DNA of 64,000 nt, taken from assembly GCA_036006525.1 (NCBI GenBank), contig DASYPP010000033.1:1-64000 (forward strand), given 5' to 3'. Under the pieces are notes generated by a model that did no database searches, was not told where the DNA came from, and worked only from the letters and a program-made list of their open reading frames with translations. The DNA is from DASYPP01 sp036006525. Its GTDB lineage: Bacteria > Gemmatimonadota > Gemmatimonadetes > Gemmatimonadales > GWC2-71-9. Position numbers and translations under genes: made by a program. Shown here piece after piece: positions 1 through 8,946 of this stretch (positions are counted from its first letter, which is position 1; every line of letters starts with the position of its first letter).

Positions 1-1
1 G

Positions 2-196
2 ATTACCTACCACGCCACCGTGCTCGCGGGGGTGCGGGTCCGGGTGAACGGCATGGTGGGCGCGATGGCGGTCGCGACCAAGGACGTGCGTCCTTACCAT
101 GTGTACGTGGGAATCCCCGCCAAGTCGGTCCGGGTCAAACCGAACGCACCGCCTGAAGCGTATGTCACCGAGCGAGTGGGAGGAGGCAAGATCTGA
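2..196 (+). CDS. Acyltransferase of the left-handed beta-helix (hexapeptide) type, C-terminal fragment
   Basis: Only the last 64 codons are in the window; the gene begins before base 1. The fragment has the hydrophobic, Val/Gly-rich rhythm of a hexapeptide-repeat coil (TVLAGVRVRVNGMVGAMAVA) followed by the common closing segment of sugar or serine acetyltransferases (PYHVYVGIPAKSVR). Such enzymes transfer acetyl or other acyl groups to sugars, amino sugars or polysaccharide precursors in the cytoplasm. The substrate cannot be told from this piece. The stop TGA overlaps the CTG start of the following histidine kinase by three bases (CTGA), which suggests co-transcription and coupled translation. 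Confidence 0.75.
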   Translation: MTYHATVLAGVRVRVNGMVGAMAVATKDVRPYHVYVGIPAKSVRVKPNAPPEAYVTERVGGGKI

Positions 197-2508
197 ACGA
201 CTTCCGCCGCCTGGTGGCGCTGCTGACCGCGCTGCCCTTCGCGGTCTTCGCGGTTACCGGCGCGCTGACCCTCGCGTTTGGGGGCGCCCCCCAGTGGCTG
301 GGCGTAATGCTGGTGGCCTACAGCCTGGCGGCGCTCGCCCTGTTGTGGCTCCGGGCCGGGTGGAGCGCTTTCATCATTCGCTCCTCGGTGCCGTTCCTGG
401 TCCTGTTCGCCTGGTATGCCCAGGCCCCCCTCGCTCCCATGGTCCTCTCCCTCACCCTGAGCGTGCTGGTCGCGCTGGGGCTCACGGTGGCGCGGGTCCA
501 GGAGGAGACCAGGGCGGCGATACGCGAACGGGAGATGGTGGCCCAGCAGCTCGATCGCCGGATGAACGAGCTGTTCACCCTCCAGGAATTGAGCTACGTC
601 CTCTCCGAGTCCCTTCAGCTCGATCACATCGTCGACCAGGTCGCCCGCTACGCCCGGCGCTTCCTCCAGGCGGACGGTGCGATGGTCGTTTTGCTCGACA
701 CGGCCAGCGGCAAGCCTCGCATCGTGTCGGCCGAGGGCACCCTGGGAACGCTTCGGGGCCGCAACCTGGAAGAGCAAGGCAATACCCTGATCCTGCGGGC
801 CATCGCCACCGAGCGGCTGGAAGCGGCGTCGGGCGATCCGCCCGGTTCCCTGGTGATCGAAGGGATCGTGGTGCGCTCCGCCGCGGCGATTCCGCTCCGG
901 GCCCACGGCGTCACCATGGGCGCGCTGCTGGTGGCCGACCGGAAGTTCGGCGGGTTCACGGCGGAAGACTTCCAGCTCTTCTCCACGGTCGCGACCCACG
1001 CGGCGGTGGTGGTCGCCAACAGCCGGTTCTTCGAGATGATCCGCCTCGGCAAGGAAGAGTGGGAAACCACCTTCAACGCCCTGGCGGAAGGCATCGCCGT
1101 CGTCGCACCGGACGGCACTATCAGCCGGGCCAACCTGGCGCTCGGCACCCTGCTCGGCGTCTCGACCACGTCGCTGGTGGGGCGGCCCTTCGCGGATACG
1201 GCGGTCGGCACCCCGGAACCAGCCCGGTTGCTGGTCCAGGAGGCCCGGGACGGCACCCGGAGCCAGCCGCTCATTACCCGGGCCGAGAGCCTCGGCAAGG
1301 TGATGCGATTGACGGCGGCGCCGCTGGGCGGCCCGGGCGACGGAGCTTCCGTCGTCATCCTGATCGAAGACGTTACCGAGCAGCGAAAACTCGAGGCCCA
1401 GCTGATCCAGAACGAGAAACTGGCCGCCGTGGGCCAGCTGGTCTCCGGCGTGGCGCACGAGCTGAACAACCCGCTCACCTCGATTGCCGGGCTGTCCGAG
1501 TTCCTGGTGGAGCACTCCCGGCCCAACGCGCGGGAGCGGGAGCACCTGCAGATCATTCACGAGCAGGCGGAGCGCGCCGGCCGGATCGTGCGCGACCTGC
1601 TGACCTTCGCCCGCAAGGGCGGGCACGAGAAGACCCGAGTCGACTTCAACGACCTGGTCACCCGCACCGCGGCGCTGCTCAACTACGACATCAAGCTCCG
1701 CGGCATCGACCTGGCCCTGGTGCTGGATCCCGCACAGCCCTCGGTGCTGGGCGACCGGTACGAGCTGCAGCAGGTGGTGCTGAACCTGCTCACCAACGCC
1801 GTCCAGGCGGTGGCGGGAACCGAATCCGGTCCCGAACGAATCGTGCGGGCGATTACCGGCGCGGCCGACGGCAGCGTGACGTTCACGGTGCAGGATTCCG
1901 GCGTCGGCATCCCGCCCGACCTCCTGCCCCAGCTCTTCACGCCGTTCTTCACCACCAAGGAGCCGGGCCGGGGCACCGGCCTGGGCCTGTCGATCAGTTA
2001 TGGAATCATCGAAGCGCACGGCGGCCGGCTGGACTACAACACCTCTCCCCAGGGCGGAGCCGAGTTCGTGATCACCCTGCCGGCCTTCGAGCGGACGATG
2101 GAGAGCGAGCTGCCCCGGCCGGGAGTGCGCACGATTCTCCTGGTGGACGATGACATCACCGTGCACCGCGTGGTCTCCGCGCTGTTTGCGTCCGAGGGAT
2201 TCCAGGTGGATACGGCGAGGACCGGCGAGCAGGCGTTCAAGCTGACCGGGACACTGGAGTACGACCTGATCATCGCGGAGTCCCGCTCGGTGGTGGAACC
2301 GGGGCTCTTGTTCGTGCGGGCCCTGCTCAGCCTGCAGCCGGGTTACAAGGACCGGCTCATCATAGCGACCGACATCACCCCGCTACCCACCCGCGAGGGT
2401 ATTCCCACTCTCACCAAGCCGTTCAACCTTCGCGAGCTCAAGGCCATTGCCTCGAGCATTCTCAACCAGGCTAGTATCCCGCAGCGCTCGCCGGCTTCCA
2501 CGGCGTGA
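193..2508 (+). CDS. Membrane-bound hybrid sensor histidine kinase (TM-GAF-PAS-HisKA-HATPase-REC)
   Basis: A 771-residue sensor kinase. Residues about 10-100 are hydrophobic with three or four membrane segments; a GAF domain covers about 120-270, a PAS domain 280-390, the dimerisation/phosphoacceptor domain 405-470 with His422 (VAHELNNPLTS) and the ATPase domain 510-635 (N box NLLTNAVQAV, GTGLGLS). The C-terminal receiver (about 640-760) starts normally (LLVDDD) but has Glu696 where the phosphorylated Asp should be (LIIAESR). Start choice: AGGAGG at 181-186 lies 6 nt before a CTG at 193 that overlaps the upstream stop (CTGA); the first GTG at 214 has no ribosome-binding site. The signal sensed is unknown. 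The 3' end overlaps the convergent beta-helix gene by 38 nt. Confidence 0.85.
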   Translation: MNDFRRLVALLTALPFAVFAVTGALTLAFGGAPQWLGVMLVAYSLAALALLWLRAGWSAFIIRSSVPFLVLFAWYAQAPLAPMVLSLTLSVLVALGLTVARVQEETRAAIREREMVAQQLDRRMNELFTLQELSYVLSESLQLDHIVDQVARYARRFLQADGAMVVLLDTASGKPRIVSAEGTLGTLRGRNLEEQGNTLILRAIATERLEAASGDPPGSLVIEGIVVRSAAAIPLRAHGVTMGALLVADRKFGGFTAEDFQLFSTVATHAAVVVANSRFFEMIRLGKEEWETTFNALAEGIAVVAPDGTISRANLALGTLLGVSTTSLVGRPFADTAVGTPEPARLLVQEARDGTRSQPLITRAESLGKVMRLTAAPLGGPGDGASVVILIEDVTEQRKLEAQLIQNEKLAAVGQLVSGVAHELNNPLTSIAGLSEFLVEHSRPNAREREHLQIIHEQAERAGRIVRDLLTFARKGGHEKTRVDFNDLVTRTAALLNYDIKLRGIDLALVLDPAQPSVLGDRYELQQVVLNLLTNAVQAVAGTESGPERIVRAITGAADGSVTFTVQDSGVGIPPDLLPQLFTPFFTTKEPGRGTGLGLSISYGIIEAHGGRLDYNTSPQGGAEFVITLPAFERTMESELPRPGVRTILLVDDDITVHRVVSALFASEGFQVDTARTGEQAFKLTGTLEYDLIIAESRSVVEPGLLFVRALLSLQPGYKDRLIIATDITPLPTREGIPTLTKPFNLRELKAIASSILNQASIPQRSPASTA

Positions 2509-3898
2509 GGCTGACGTTGCCTTCGACGTGGTCGCGGGTCGCCGCTTCGTCCGGAGTCCCCCAGTAGTTCTTGCCGGCGTCGAGGACCGGGGCCCGGATA
2601 TAGAGCCGCTCCGCCCGCAGGAAAATGTTCCCGGTCACTTCGGTGCCCGCCCCCGCCTGGTCCGCCACCAGCGCCTCACCCACCCCGTCGAAGAGATTTC
2701 CCCGGACCCTGGTCTGGGTCGTGTGCTCCAGCACCAGGCCTTGCTCGACCCGGGCGATCGTGTTGTCCTGGACCCGGTAGTTGCTGCTGGCCTGGGCCGA
2801 GGAATCCCGGATGAAGAGGTAGATCCCCCGCCGGCCGCCGATGATGACGTTGGAGGCAATGTCGTTGTCGCTGCCGTGCTCGATGGCGATCCCGATCGCC
2901 CGGGACCCGACAATCGTGTTGCCCCGGATCGTGTTCCCGGTCGAATAGCCCAGCCAGAAGCCGTAGCCCGAGCTGTCGGCCCGGTTCTCCAGGAACACGT
3001 TCCAGGCGCTGAACGTGGACTCAAAGGCGTTGTGGGGTGAGAATGATGCGTCGTTGCGCAGCACCAGGTTGCCGATCGACGGCTGCACCACCCCGCGCTG
3101 GCCGCTCAGGAAGAACCCGTCGCCCGAGTAGGTGAGGTTGTTGTCCGACACCAGGTTGGAGTCACTGTGTTCCCGAAGCAGCAGGCCCGCCGAGTCGCAG
3201 CCCTGGCTGTAGCCGGGCGACTCGCAGCGCACGTTGTGATGGGCCTGGTTCCGCACGATGACGTTCTGGACCGACTGGTACAGGTGAATGCCCCAGCCGG
3301 AGTTGAAGGAGACGTCGTTGTCGGCGACGTAGGTGCCCCGGGCGCCGATCAGCCCGATGCCATTCTGGGAATTCCGGGCGGTAATCCCGGTGACGGAGGC
3401 GGCATCGGTGAACTTGAGCAACAGCCCGCCGCCGTAAGTTTCGAAGGTGTCGGGATGAAAAATGTCGAGCCAGTCGGTCTCGTCGAACTTTTCCGGCGTG
3501 GACCGCAACGCCTGGGCCCGGGATCCGGAGAGGTCCATGCCGCTCACCCGGTGGCCGCGACCGCCCTCGATCCGCACCCCGTAGCGATAGCCCCGGACGG
3601 TCCCGCCTACGATCTCCACCCGGTCCACGCCCCGGACCAGCACCCCGATTCCGACGTAACGGGACGGCACCGAGTCCCCGCTCTCCAGCGTGACGCCGGT
3701 GAGATCGAGCCGGGTAAGCGAGCTGGCGATGATGATGACCCCATGCTCGCCCCCGTCCGGAAAGCGATAGCGCCCGGGGCAGATCTTCACGTCGCCCTGG
3801 ACCTGGGTTCCCGCCTTGCTGATGCGGAAGCAGGGCTCGCCGCCGCCGCCGAATCGCAGCAGGGGGAACAGAAGGAGAAGCGCCAGGGAGGATTTCAT
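2471..3898 (-). CDS. Secreted right-handed parallel beta-helix (NosD/pectate-lyase-like) protein
   Basis: A 475-residue protein with an N-terminal signal sequence (MKSSLALLLLFPLL) and then repeated Asn/Gly-rich rungs of about 22 residues, such as DNDVSFNSGWGIHLY, NNLTYSGDGFFLSG and GNTIVGSRAIGIAIEHGSDN, typical of the PbH1/NosD fold used for carbohydrate binding or cleavage. No catalytic residues can be assigned by eye. The start at 3898 is chosen because the signal peptide begins there and its ATG overlaps the Nudix stop by one base (TGATG). It is the last gene of a minus-strand run with the Nudix hydrolase and the PilB-like ATPase. Probably periplasmic or extracellular. Confidence 0.8.
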   Translation of the reverse strand: MKSSLALLLLFPLLRFGGGGEPCFRISKAGTQVQGDVKICPGRYRFPDGGEHGVIIIASSLTRLDLTGVTLESGDSVPSRYVGIGVLVRGVDRVEIVGGTVRGYRYGVRIEGGRGHRVSGMDLSGSRAQALRSTPEKFDETDWLDIFHPDTFETYGGGLLLKFTDAASVTGITARNSQNGIGLIGARGTYVADNDVSFNSGWGIHLYQSVQNVIVRNQAHHNVRCESPGYSQGCDSAGLLLREHSDSNLVSDNNLTYSGDGFFLSGQRGVVQPSIGNLVLRNDASFSPHNAFESTFSAWNVFLENRADSSGYGFWLGYSTGNTIRGNTIVGSRAIGIAIEHGSDNDIASNVIIGGRRGIYLFIRDSSAQASSNYRVQDNTIARVEQGLVLEHTTQTRVRGNLFDGVGEALVADQAGAGTEVTGNIFLRAERLYIRAPVLDAGKNYWGTPDEAATRDHVEGNVSLTPWKPASAAGY

Positions 3899-4407
3899 CA
3901 CAGTCCCTGGACCCGCGCGGGCCCCGAGGGTCGGTTGGGGCCGCTCACCCGGAGCACGTCTTCCAGGAGCCCGGCAGTGCCGCCGCCGAACAGCACCCGG
4001 ATGTCCGCGAGGGCTCGGTGTTCCCGGGGCCAGGCCAGCCGCCCCGACGCCTGCTCCAGGTTCATCCACTCATGGGCGTCGTGCTCCGCCGAGAGCCGCA
4101 CCACGCCTGCCGGGTCGAGGAACGCGACAAACACCGGGATCAGCGCGATCTCGTTGCTGCGATGGAGATAGAAGCTCTCCACCCGGCTCAGGTTGTACAG
4201 CCGCTCGGCGTCCACCCCGGTCTCTTCCCGGAGTTCCCGAAGCGCCGCGGCCACCGGCGATTCCTCCCCCTCGACGTGGCCATGCACCACTTCCCAGGAG
4301 CCGCCGCACCGGGTATCGGCAGCGCGCCGCAGACACAGGACCTCGAGGCCCGCCCCGGATCCCCGGAGCGGATAGACGTCCACGATGGAAGCGCGAACCA
4401 TGGTCAT
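3898..4407 (-). CDS. Nudix hydrolase
   Basis: A 169-residue cytoplasmic protein with a complete Nudix box (GHVEGE-E-SPVAAAL-REL-REETGV), fitting G-x5-E-x7-R-E-x2-E-E-x-G-U, which binds Mg and hydrolyses nucleoside diphosphates linked to another moiety. The length is normal for a single-domain Nudix enzyme. The substrate cannot be deduced; dihydroneopterin triphosphate, oxidised nucleotides and ADP-ribose are all possible. The start is taken at the ATG at 4407, 22 nt after the stop of the upstream PilB-like gene; a second ATG two codons later (4401) is also possible, and neither has a strong ribosome-binding site. Confidence 0.87.
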   Translation of the reverse strand: MTMVRASIVDVYPLRGSGAGLEVLCLRRAADTRCGGSWEVVHGHVEGEESPVAAALRELREETGVDAERLYNLSRVESFYLHRSNEIALIPVFVAFLDPAGVVRLSAEHDAHEWMNLEQASGRLAWPREHRALADIRVLFGGGTAGLLEDVLRVSGPNRPSGPARVQGL

Positions 4408-4429
4408 GGGGATCGAAGCGACTGGCGGG

Positions 4430-6673
4430 TCAGGAGCGGCGGCGGCCGAGCAGCGACTCCAACCGGGCGGACAGGGCTCGGGCCCGGAACGGCTTGGTAA
4501 GGAAATCGTCGGCGCCCAGCTCGAAGACCCGGACCTCGTTGTCTTCGTCGCCCTTGGCGGTGAGGACGATGACGGGAATGTCGCGAGTCGCATCCCGGCT
4601 GCGGAGTTTGGACAGGACACTGTAGCCGTCGAGCCCGGGGAGGTTCAGGTCCAGCACGATCACGTCGGGCGCGTGGCGATCGACTTCGTCCAGAGCCTGC
4701 ACTCCGTCGCGCGCCTCGGCGACCGAGTAGCCATCCCGCTCCAGCAGGTCCCGCATGACCTTCCGTAACTGGTCCTCGTCGTCCACCAGGAGCACGGTAG
4801 CCTGGCGCCGGGGCGTGTCGGCCGCCGGCGTGCCGTCTTCCAGGAGATCGAACGCGGTCGAGAGATCGACGGCGGCCGGTGTGCTCCGGGCATGGGAGAC
4901 CGGGCTCCCGGGCTCATTGGAGGCCGGCCGCGGCGCCGCAACCGGCCGGGCCGCCGCAGCGGCCGCGGCGGCGGCGGTGGCCACGGAAGTATCGACCGAG
5001 GGCGCGCCGGTGACCCGAAGCAGCTCATCGAGCGAGGAATCCCCCGCGTGCACGTGGCGGAGCCCGCTCTCCCAGAGCGACAACATGCCGTTGGCCCGGG
5101 CCGCGTCCGCGATCTGCGCCGCGGTCATCCCGGCCCCGATCCGCCGTTCGAGCTCCTTGTCCATGGTGAGGATCTCGACGATGCTGAACCGGCCCCGGAA
5201 ACCGGTCATCGCGCAGTCGGGACAGCCCACCGAGCGAAAGAGCGTCACCCCGCCCGGGATGAAGCGCCGCAGCCGTTCGGGGATTTCTGCGGTGTTGGGT
5301 TCCTTGCAGGTCGGGCACAGCCGCCGCATCAGCCGCTGCGCGATGATGCCGCGCAAGGCGGACGCCAGCTTGTACGATTCGAGGCCCATGTCGATCAGCC
5401 GGGTCACCGCGTTGGGCGCATCGTTGGTGTGCAGCGTGGAGAGCACCAGGTGGCCGGTCAGCGAGGCCTGCACCGCGATCCTGGCGGTCTCCTGGTCTCG
5501 AATCTCGCCCAGCAGCACCACGTCCGGATCCTGCCGCAGGATAGAGCGGAGCGCGGTCGCGAAGGTGAGCCCCGCTTTCTCGTTCACCTGCACCTGCACG
5601 ATGTTGTTCCCCATCCGGTATTCGACCGGGTCTTCCACGGTGACGATGTTGACGCCTTCGTTCTGGACCAGGCGGACGCAGGAGTAGAGCGTCGTGGTCT
5701 TGCCGGACCCGGTGGGCCCGGTGACCAGGATGATGCCTTCCTTGTTGTCCAGCAGCGCCTGGATGGTGCTCCGCTCGTCCGGATGCATGCCCAGCGCCTC
5801 GAGAGACAGCACGGTCGCCGCGGCGTTGAGAATACGGATGACGACCTTCTCGCCCAGGGTCGCCGGCAGGGTAGAGACCCGGAGGTCCACCGGCGAGCCG
5901 TTCACGCTCACCCGGGCGCGGCCGTCCTGGGGCCGGAGCCGGTCGGCGATGTCGAGCGACGACATGATCTTGAGCCGGGAGATGAGCGGGAGGCCGGCGG
6001 TGCGCGGAATCTTCATGACCTGGCGCAGGACTCCGTCGATCCGGTAGCGCACCACGACGCCACCCTCGGAAGGCTCCACGTGGATGTCGCTGGCCCGGCT
6101 CAGGATTCCGTCGGACAGGAGCAGGTCCACCAGCCGCACGATGGGCCGCTGGCTCGCTTCCTCGGCCGAAGCGGCGAGTTCCTCCGCGGGCTCGTCTTCC
6201 AGCTGGGTGACTTCCGACTCTTCCATCCCCACCAGGAGCCGGGACACCACGTTCTCCGGCCGGTAGACCTCTTCCAGTTTCTCGCGAATCCTGCCCGGCG
6301 GGGCCAGGTGCATGCGCACCTCGCGCCCGGTAGCAAAGGCGAGCAGCTTCTCGGCGTCGTAGTCGAAAGGATTGGCGGAGGCGACTTCGATGTAGGAATC
6401 GCTGATCCGGAGCGGCAGGACGTTGAACCGGCGGGCCAGCGACTCGGGCACCGCTTCCCGAACCTTGAAGTCGAGCTTGGAGAGGTCCGCCTTGGGCAGC
6501 CGGGACCGTTCCGAGGCGGCGTGCACGATCTGCTCGTCGGTGGTCAGCTTCTTCTGGACCAGCAACTCCCAGAGGGACGTGGGCACGCCTTCGGCCTCGC
6601 GAAGCGACTGGATCGCTTCACTGGACACCAGGGTCTCAGCGGTCGGTACCAGCCATTCGTCAGTGAACTGCAT
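4430..6673 (-). CDS. GspE/PilB-type secretion ATPase fused to a C-terminal response-regulator receiver domain
   Basis: A 747-residue protein. Residues 1-140 form a MshEN/GspE N-terminal domain; 180-560 is the hexameric type II secretion/type IV pilus ATPase with Walker A GPTGSGKTTT (Lys325), Walker B LLGEIRD, and a zinc-binding pair CPTC...CPDC. After an Ala/Pro-rich linker (about 570-625) comes a complete receiver domain (LLVDDE, Asp675 in VLDLNLPGLDG, LTAKG, Lys in FLTKPF). The ATPase would power assembly of type IV pili or a type II secretion pseudopilus at the inner membrane. The fused receiver suggests direct control by phosphorylation from a histidine kinase. No other pilus genes are nearby. 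Usual PilB/GspE proteins are 500-570 residues. Confidence 0.9.
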   Translation of the reverse strand: MQFTDEWLVPTAETLVSSEAIQSLREAEGVPTSLWELLVQKKLTTDEQIVHAASERSRLPKADLSKLDFKVREAVPESLARRFNVLPLRISDSYIEVASANPFDYDAEKLLAFATGREVRMHLAPPGRIREKLEEVYRPENVVSRLLVGMEESEVTQLEDEPAEELAASAEEASQRPIVRLVDLLLSDGILSRASDIHVEPSEGGVVVRYRIDGVLRQVMKIPRTAGLPLISRLKIMSSLDIADRLRPQDGRARVSVNGSPVDLRVSTLPATLGEKVVIRILNAAATVLSLEALGMHPDERSTIQALLDNKEGIILVTGPTGSGKTTTLYSCVRLVQNEGVNIVTVEDPVEYRMGNNIVQVQVNEKAGLTFATALRSILRQDPDVVLLGEIRDQETARIAVQASLTGHLVLSTLHTNDAPNAVTRLIDMGLESYKLASALRGIIAQRLMRRLCPTCKEPNTAEIPERLRRFIPGGVTLFRSVGCPDCAMTGFRGRFSIVEILTMDKELERRIGAGMTAAQIADAARANGMLSLWESGLRHVHAGDSSLDELLRVTGAPSVDTSVATAAAAAAAAARPVAAPRPASNEPGSPVSHARSTPAAVDLSTAFDLLEDGTPAADTPRRQATVLLVDDEDQLRKVMRDLLERDGYSVAEARDGVQALDEVDRHAPDVIVLDLNLPGLDGYSVLSKLRSRDATRDIPVIVLTAKGDEDNEVRVFELGADDFLTKPFRARALSARLESLLGRRRS

Positions 6674-6711
6674 GACTCCCGATGCGGAGGCTAAGAGAAG
6701 AACTATCAGAA

Positions 6712-6813
6712 GGTACCGGGGTACTGCGTACCAGCTCGTTACCGGCGAGGATCACCCGGTACCCGGTACCCGGTACCCAGTACCCAGTACCCAGTACCCA
6801 GTACCCAGTACCC
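6712..6813. repeat. Heptamer repeat element A (GTACC/CCCAGTA type)
   Basis: Between two minus-strand genes. A right array of eight heptamers runs from 6755 to 6813: three CCCGGTA followed by five CCCAGTA, then CCC. A shorter left arm at 6712-6734 carries GGTACCGG, GGTACTG and CGTACCAG, complementary to the right array, so the RNA or single-stranded DNA could fold back. No coding function seen. Confidence 0.9.
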
Positions 6814-6851
6814 GTCACCGGTTGCTCATCGCAGGCTGAAAGATAGGTCGG

Positions 6852-8927
6852 CTAAAGGATACCCCACCAGTCCCGTTGAATCTCCAGACTCACCCCGATG
6901 TCGCCATGGCGGAGGCCAATTCCCGCCTCCAGGCGAATCAGCCGGAAGAACCACTCCAGGGCCATGCCGGCGACCGGCCTGATGCCATCGGTGTCCCGCC
7001 ACGGTGTCGGGGCAATGGAGCGATCGGTCCAGCCAGCTGCGACGAATGGTGCCACGATGATGCTGTGGCCGGTGCTGGCATAGCGCCCCAGCGGGACGGC
7101 GGGGAATGGGGCCTCGAACCGCCACTCGGCGCGGGCCAGCGCGGCGGATTTACCGCCGAATGCCCGGAACGGCTCGCCGGGCAGGGTGTTCCGTCCCCCG
7201 AGGACAAAGCTGCGATAGGCCGGGAGGTTGTCGCTGCCCCAGCCGAAAAAGCCCGAGAACGCGAGTTCCTGGCCGGCGAACCGGGTGATCCAGTGGGGCT
7301 CCAGCGTCGCGCGAACATAGCGGGAAGGGCCACCCGCGCCTTCCAGCGTAACGGTACCGTAGAAATCGTGAGCCAGGCCAAACCCGCCGCTGGCCTGGTC
7401 GGCGCGGAGCCGGATGCCCCCAAACTCATCGCCACCCAGCCCCGGATTGGCCCGGTAACGGCCGGTCGCGGGGTCCGCCGCCGTGGCGACCGACGTCGGT
7501 TGCTCGTAATAGAGATCGAGTCCCAGGGTGGCGCGCCCCGAGGCCCGGTGGCGGAGGCCGAGAGCGCCGCCCTCCAGCAGTACGTAATCCCCGTAATCCT
7601 TGCCGAATTCCTGGGCCGACAGCGAATTGAAGACAGGAGTGATGATGGCGAGGTCGCTCACGTCACGAATGCGGCGGTAGCCTTCGAGCGAGAGCCGGCT
7701 GGACCCGCTGTTGAGGGACAGCGCCAGGCTACCCAGCAATCGCTGATCGCTGGTTCCATAGGCCAGGTAGGGTTGAGCCTGCAGCCGGCTCTCGGAGGAG
7801 CCCAGCGTGGCCCCGAAGCCGAAGGTCAGGCCCTGCACCCGGTTCACCTTGACCACGTCGCTCAGGCTGCGCGCGGCCAGCCGGCGGGACGCCAGCCCGC
7901 CCAGCGCGCGAGTGCCGGCGATGCGCTCCACTTCCACGCGAAGCGCCTCCATGTCCTGCCGGTTCAGCGGCTCGGCGACCGCCGCCACCGCCGAGTCGAG
8001 CGGCGTAGTGAAACGGGTGGTGTCGGTGTTGTCGGGAGTCCGGAGGCCCGCGATCGCCGCGCCCCGGAAGATGTCGGCGGGAACTTCCTGGTTGAACTCG
8101 TAGCCGCCGATCTCCCAGCGTCCCCGGATGATTCCCCGCGCGGGGAAGTCGAGCCAGGTGGTGCGGCGCCGGATCTCGACCTCCTGGCGGAAGGGAAGCC
8201 AGTAGCGGCCCTCCCAGAGCGAGTTCTCCAGCACGATGCTGATGTCTTCCAGCTGCTGGTCGAGATACGCGGGTGGCGTGAAGCTGAATCGAAAGCGGAC
8301 CAGCGCGGCCGAGGCGACATCGAGGTACACGGTCCCGACCACCAGCGGGCTCCGGAAATCCCGGGGCCGCACCGCGATCTCGTACACGGTGATGGTGCCC
8401 TCGGCCGCCCGCACCTCGGTGGAGTCCCGCAGCGAAAAATCGTAGCGATCCAGCCCCAGCAACGAAATCGGATGTACCACATCCTTGACCTCGTCGCCGT
8501 CCCCAATCCGGATCAGGTCCCCGAAATTGTTGGTGACGATGCCGAGGTGATCGCGATGGTAATTGATGTCGGTGGGAAGCCAGGTACCGTCCCGCCAGCC
8601 GAGGATGATCTGCTTGCTCTGGTTGGGGGCCTTCCAATACACTTCCACGTCGAGCTGGTCCGCCTTGACCAGCTTGGGCGGTTGATTGAGCCCCTCGCCC
8701 AACTGGGCCAGGAAGAAGACGAACCCGTGCGCCAGCGCATGGTAGCTGGTCAGGCTGGAGTCGCCTTGCGCCTGCTCCCTGACCTGGGCGCCCCGACGGA
8801 CGAGATCCAGCACCCGGGGATCGTTCCACTGCTGCGCCGCGAGGCTGGAGAGAGGACCGAACAGGGCCGTGAGGAGAACCGCGCAGATCCGACTTATTTC
8901 TGGCTCCCGCTGGGGTTCATTTCGCAA
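6852..8927 (-). CDS. Outer-membrane beta-barrel protein with BamA/surface-antigen-like C-terminus
   Basis: About 691 residues. A hydrophobic signal segment ending in SSLAAQ is followed by a soluble region of about 330 residues with beta-strand character, then a C-terminal half of alternating aromatic/hydrophobic strands (for example LGSLALSLNSGSSRLSLEGY, FVLGGRNTLPGEPFRAFGG) ending in a membrane-strand signature close to the C-terminus (LEIQRDWWGIL). The pattern resembles the D15/Omp85-type barrel found after a globular domain in secreted proteins of Bacteroidota and Gemmatimonadota. Start uncertain: TTG at 8927 is the best standard codon before the signal peptide, without a clear ribosome-binding site. 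It is transcribed divergently from the lipoprotein gene at 8947. Confidence 0.7.
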   Translation of the reverse strand: MRNEPQREPEISRICAVLLTALFGPLSSLAAQQWNDPRVLDLVRRGAQVREQAQGDSSLTSYHALAHGFVFFLAQLGEGLNQPPKLVKADQLDVEVYWKAPNQSKQIILGWRDGTWLPTDINYHRDHLGIVTNNFGDLIRIGDGDEVKDVVHPISLLGLDRYDFSLRDSTEVRAAEGTITVYEIAVRPRDFRSPLVVGTVYLDVASAALVRFRFSFTPPAYLDQQLEDISIVLENSLWEGRYWLPFRQEVEIRRRTTWLDFPARGIIRGRWEIGGYEFNQEVPADIFRGAAIAGLRTPDNTDTTRFTTPLDSAVAAVAEPLNRQDMEALRVEVERIAGTRALGGLASRRLAARSLSDVVKVNRVQGLTFGFGATLGSSESRLQAQPYLAYGTSDQRLLGSLALSLNSGSSRLSLEGYRRIRDVSDLAIITPVFNSLSAQEFGKDYGDYVLLEGGALGLRHRASGRATLGLDLYYEQPTSVATAADPATGRYRANPGLGGDEFGGIRLRADQASGGFGLAHDFYGTVTLEGAGGPSRYVRATLEPHWITRFAGQELAFSGFFGWGSDNLPAYRSFVLGGRNTLPGEPFRAFGGKSAALARAEWRFEAPFPAVPLGRYASTGHSIIVAPFVAAGWTDRSIAPTPWRDTDGIRPVAGMALEWFFRLIRLEAGIGLRHGDIGVSLEIQRDWWGIL

Positions 8928-8946
8928 GATAATCGGCCCTCGCACC

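Noticed and set aside
94..2166. Long open frames on the opposite strand of real genes (for example 94-2166 minus, 4892-6694 plus, 49621-51762 minus)
   Set aside because: They are shadow frames common in GC-rich DNA. Their translations are rich in Arg/Gly/Pro/His without any domain, while the other strand encodes a recognisable protein.
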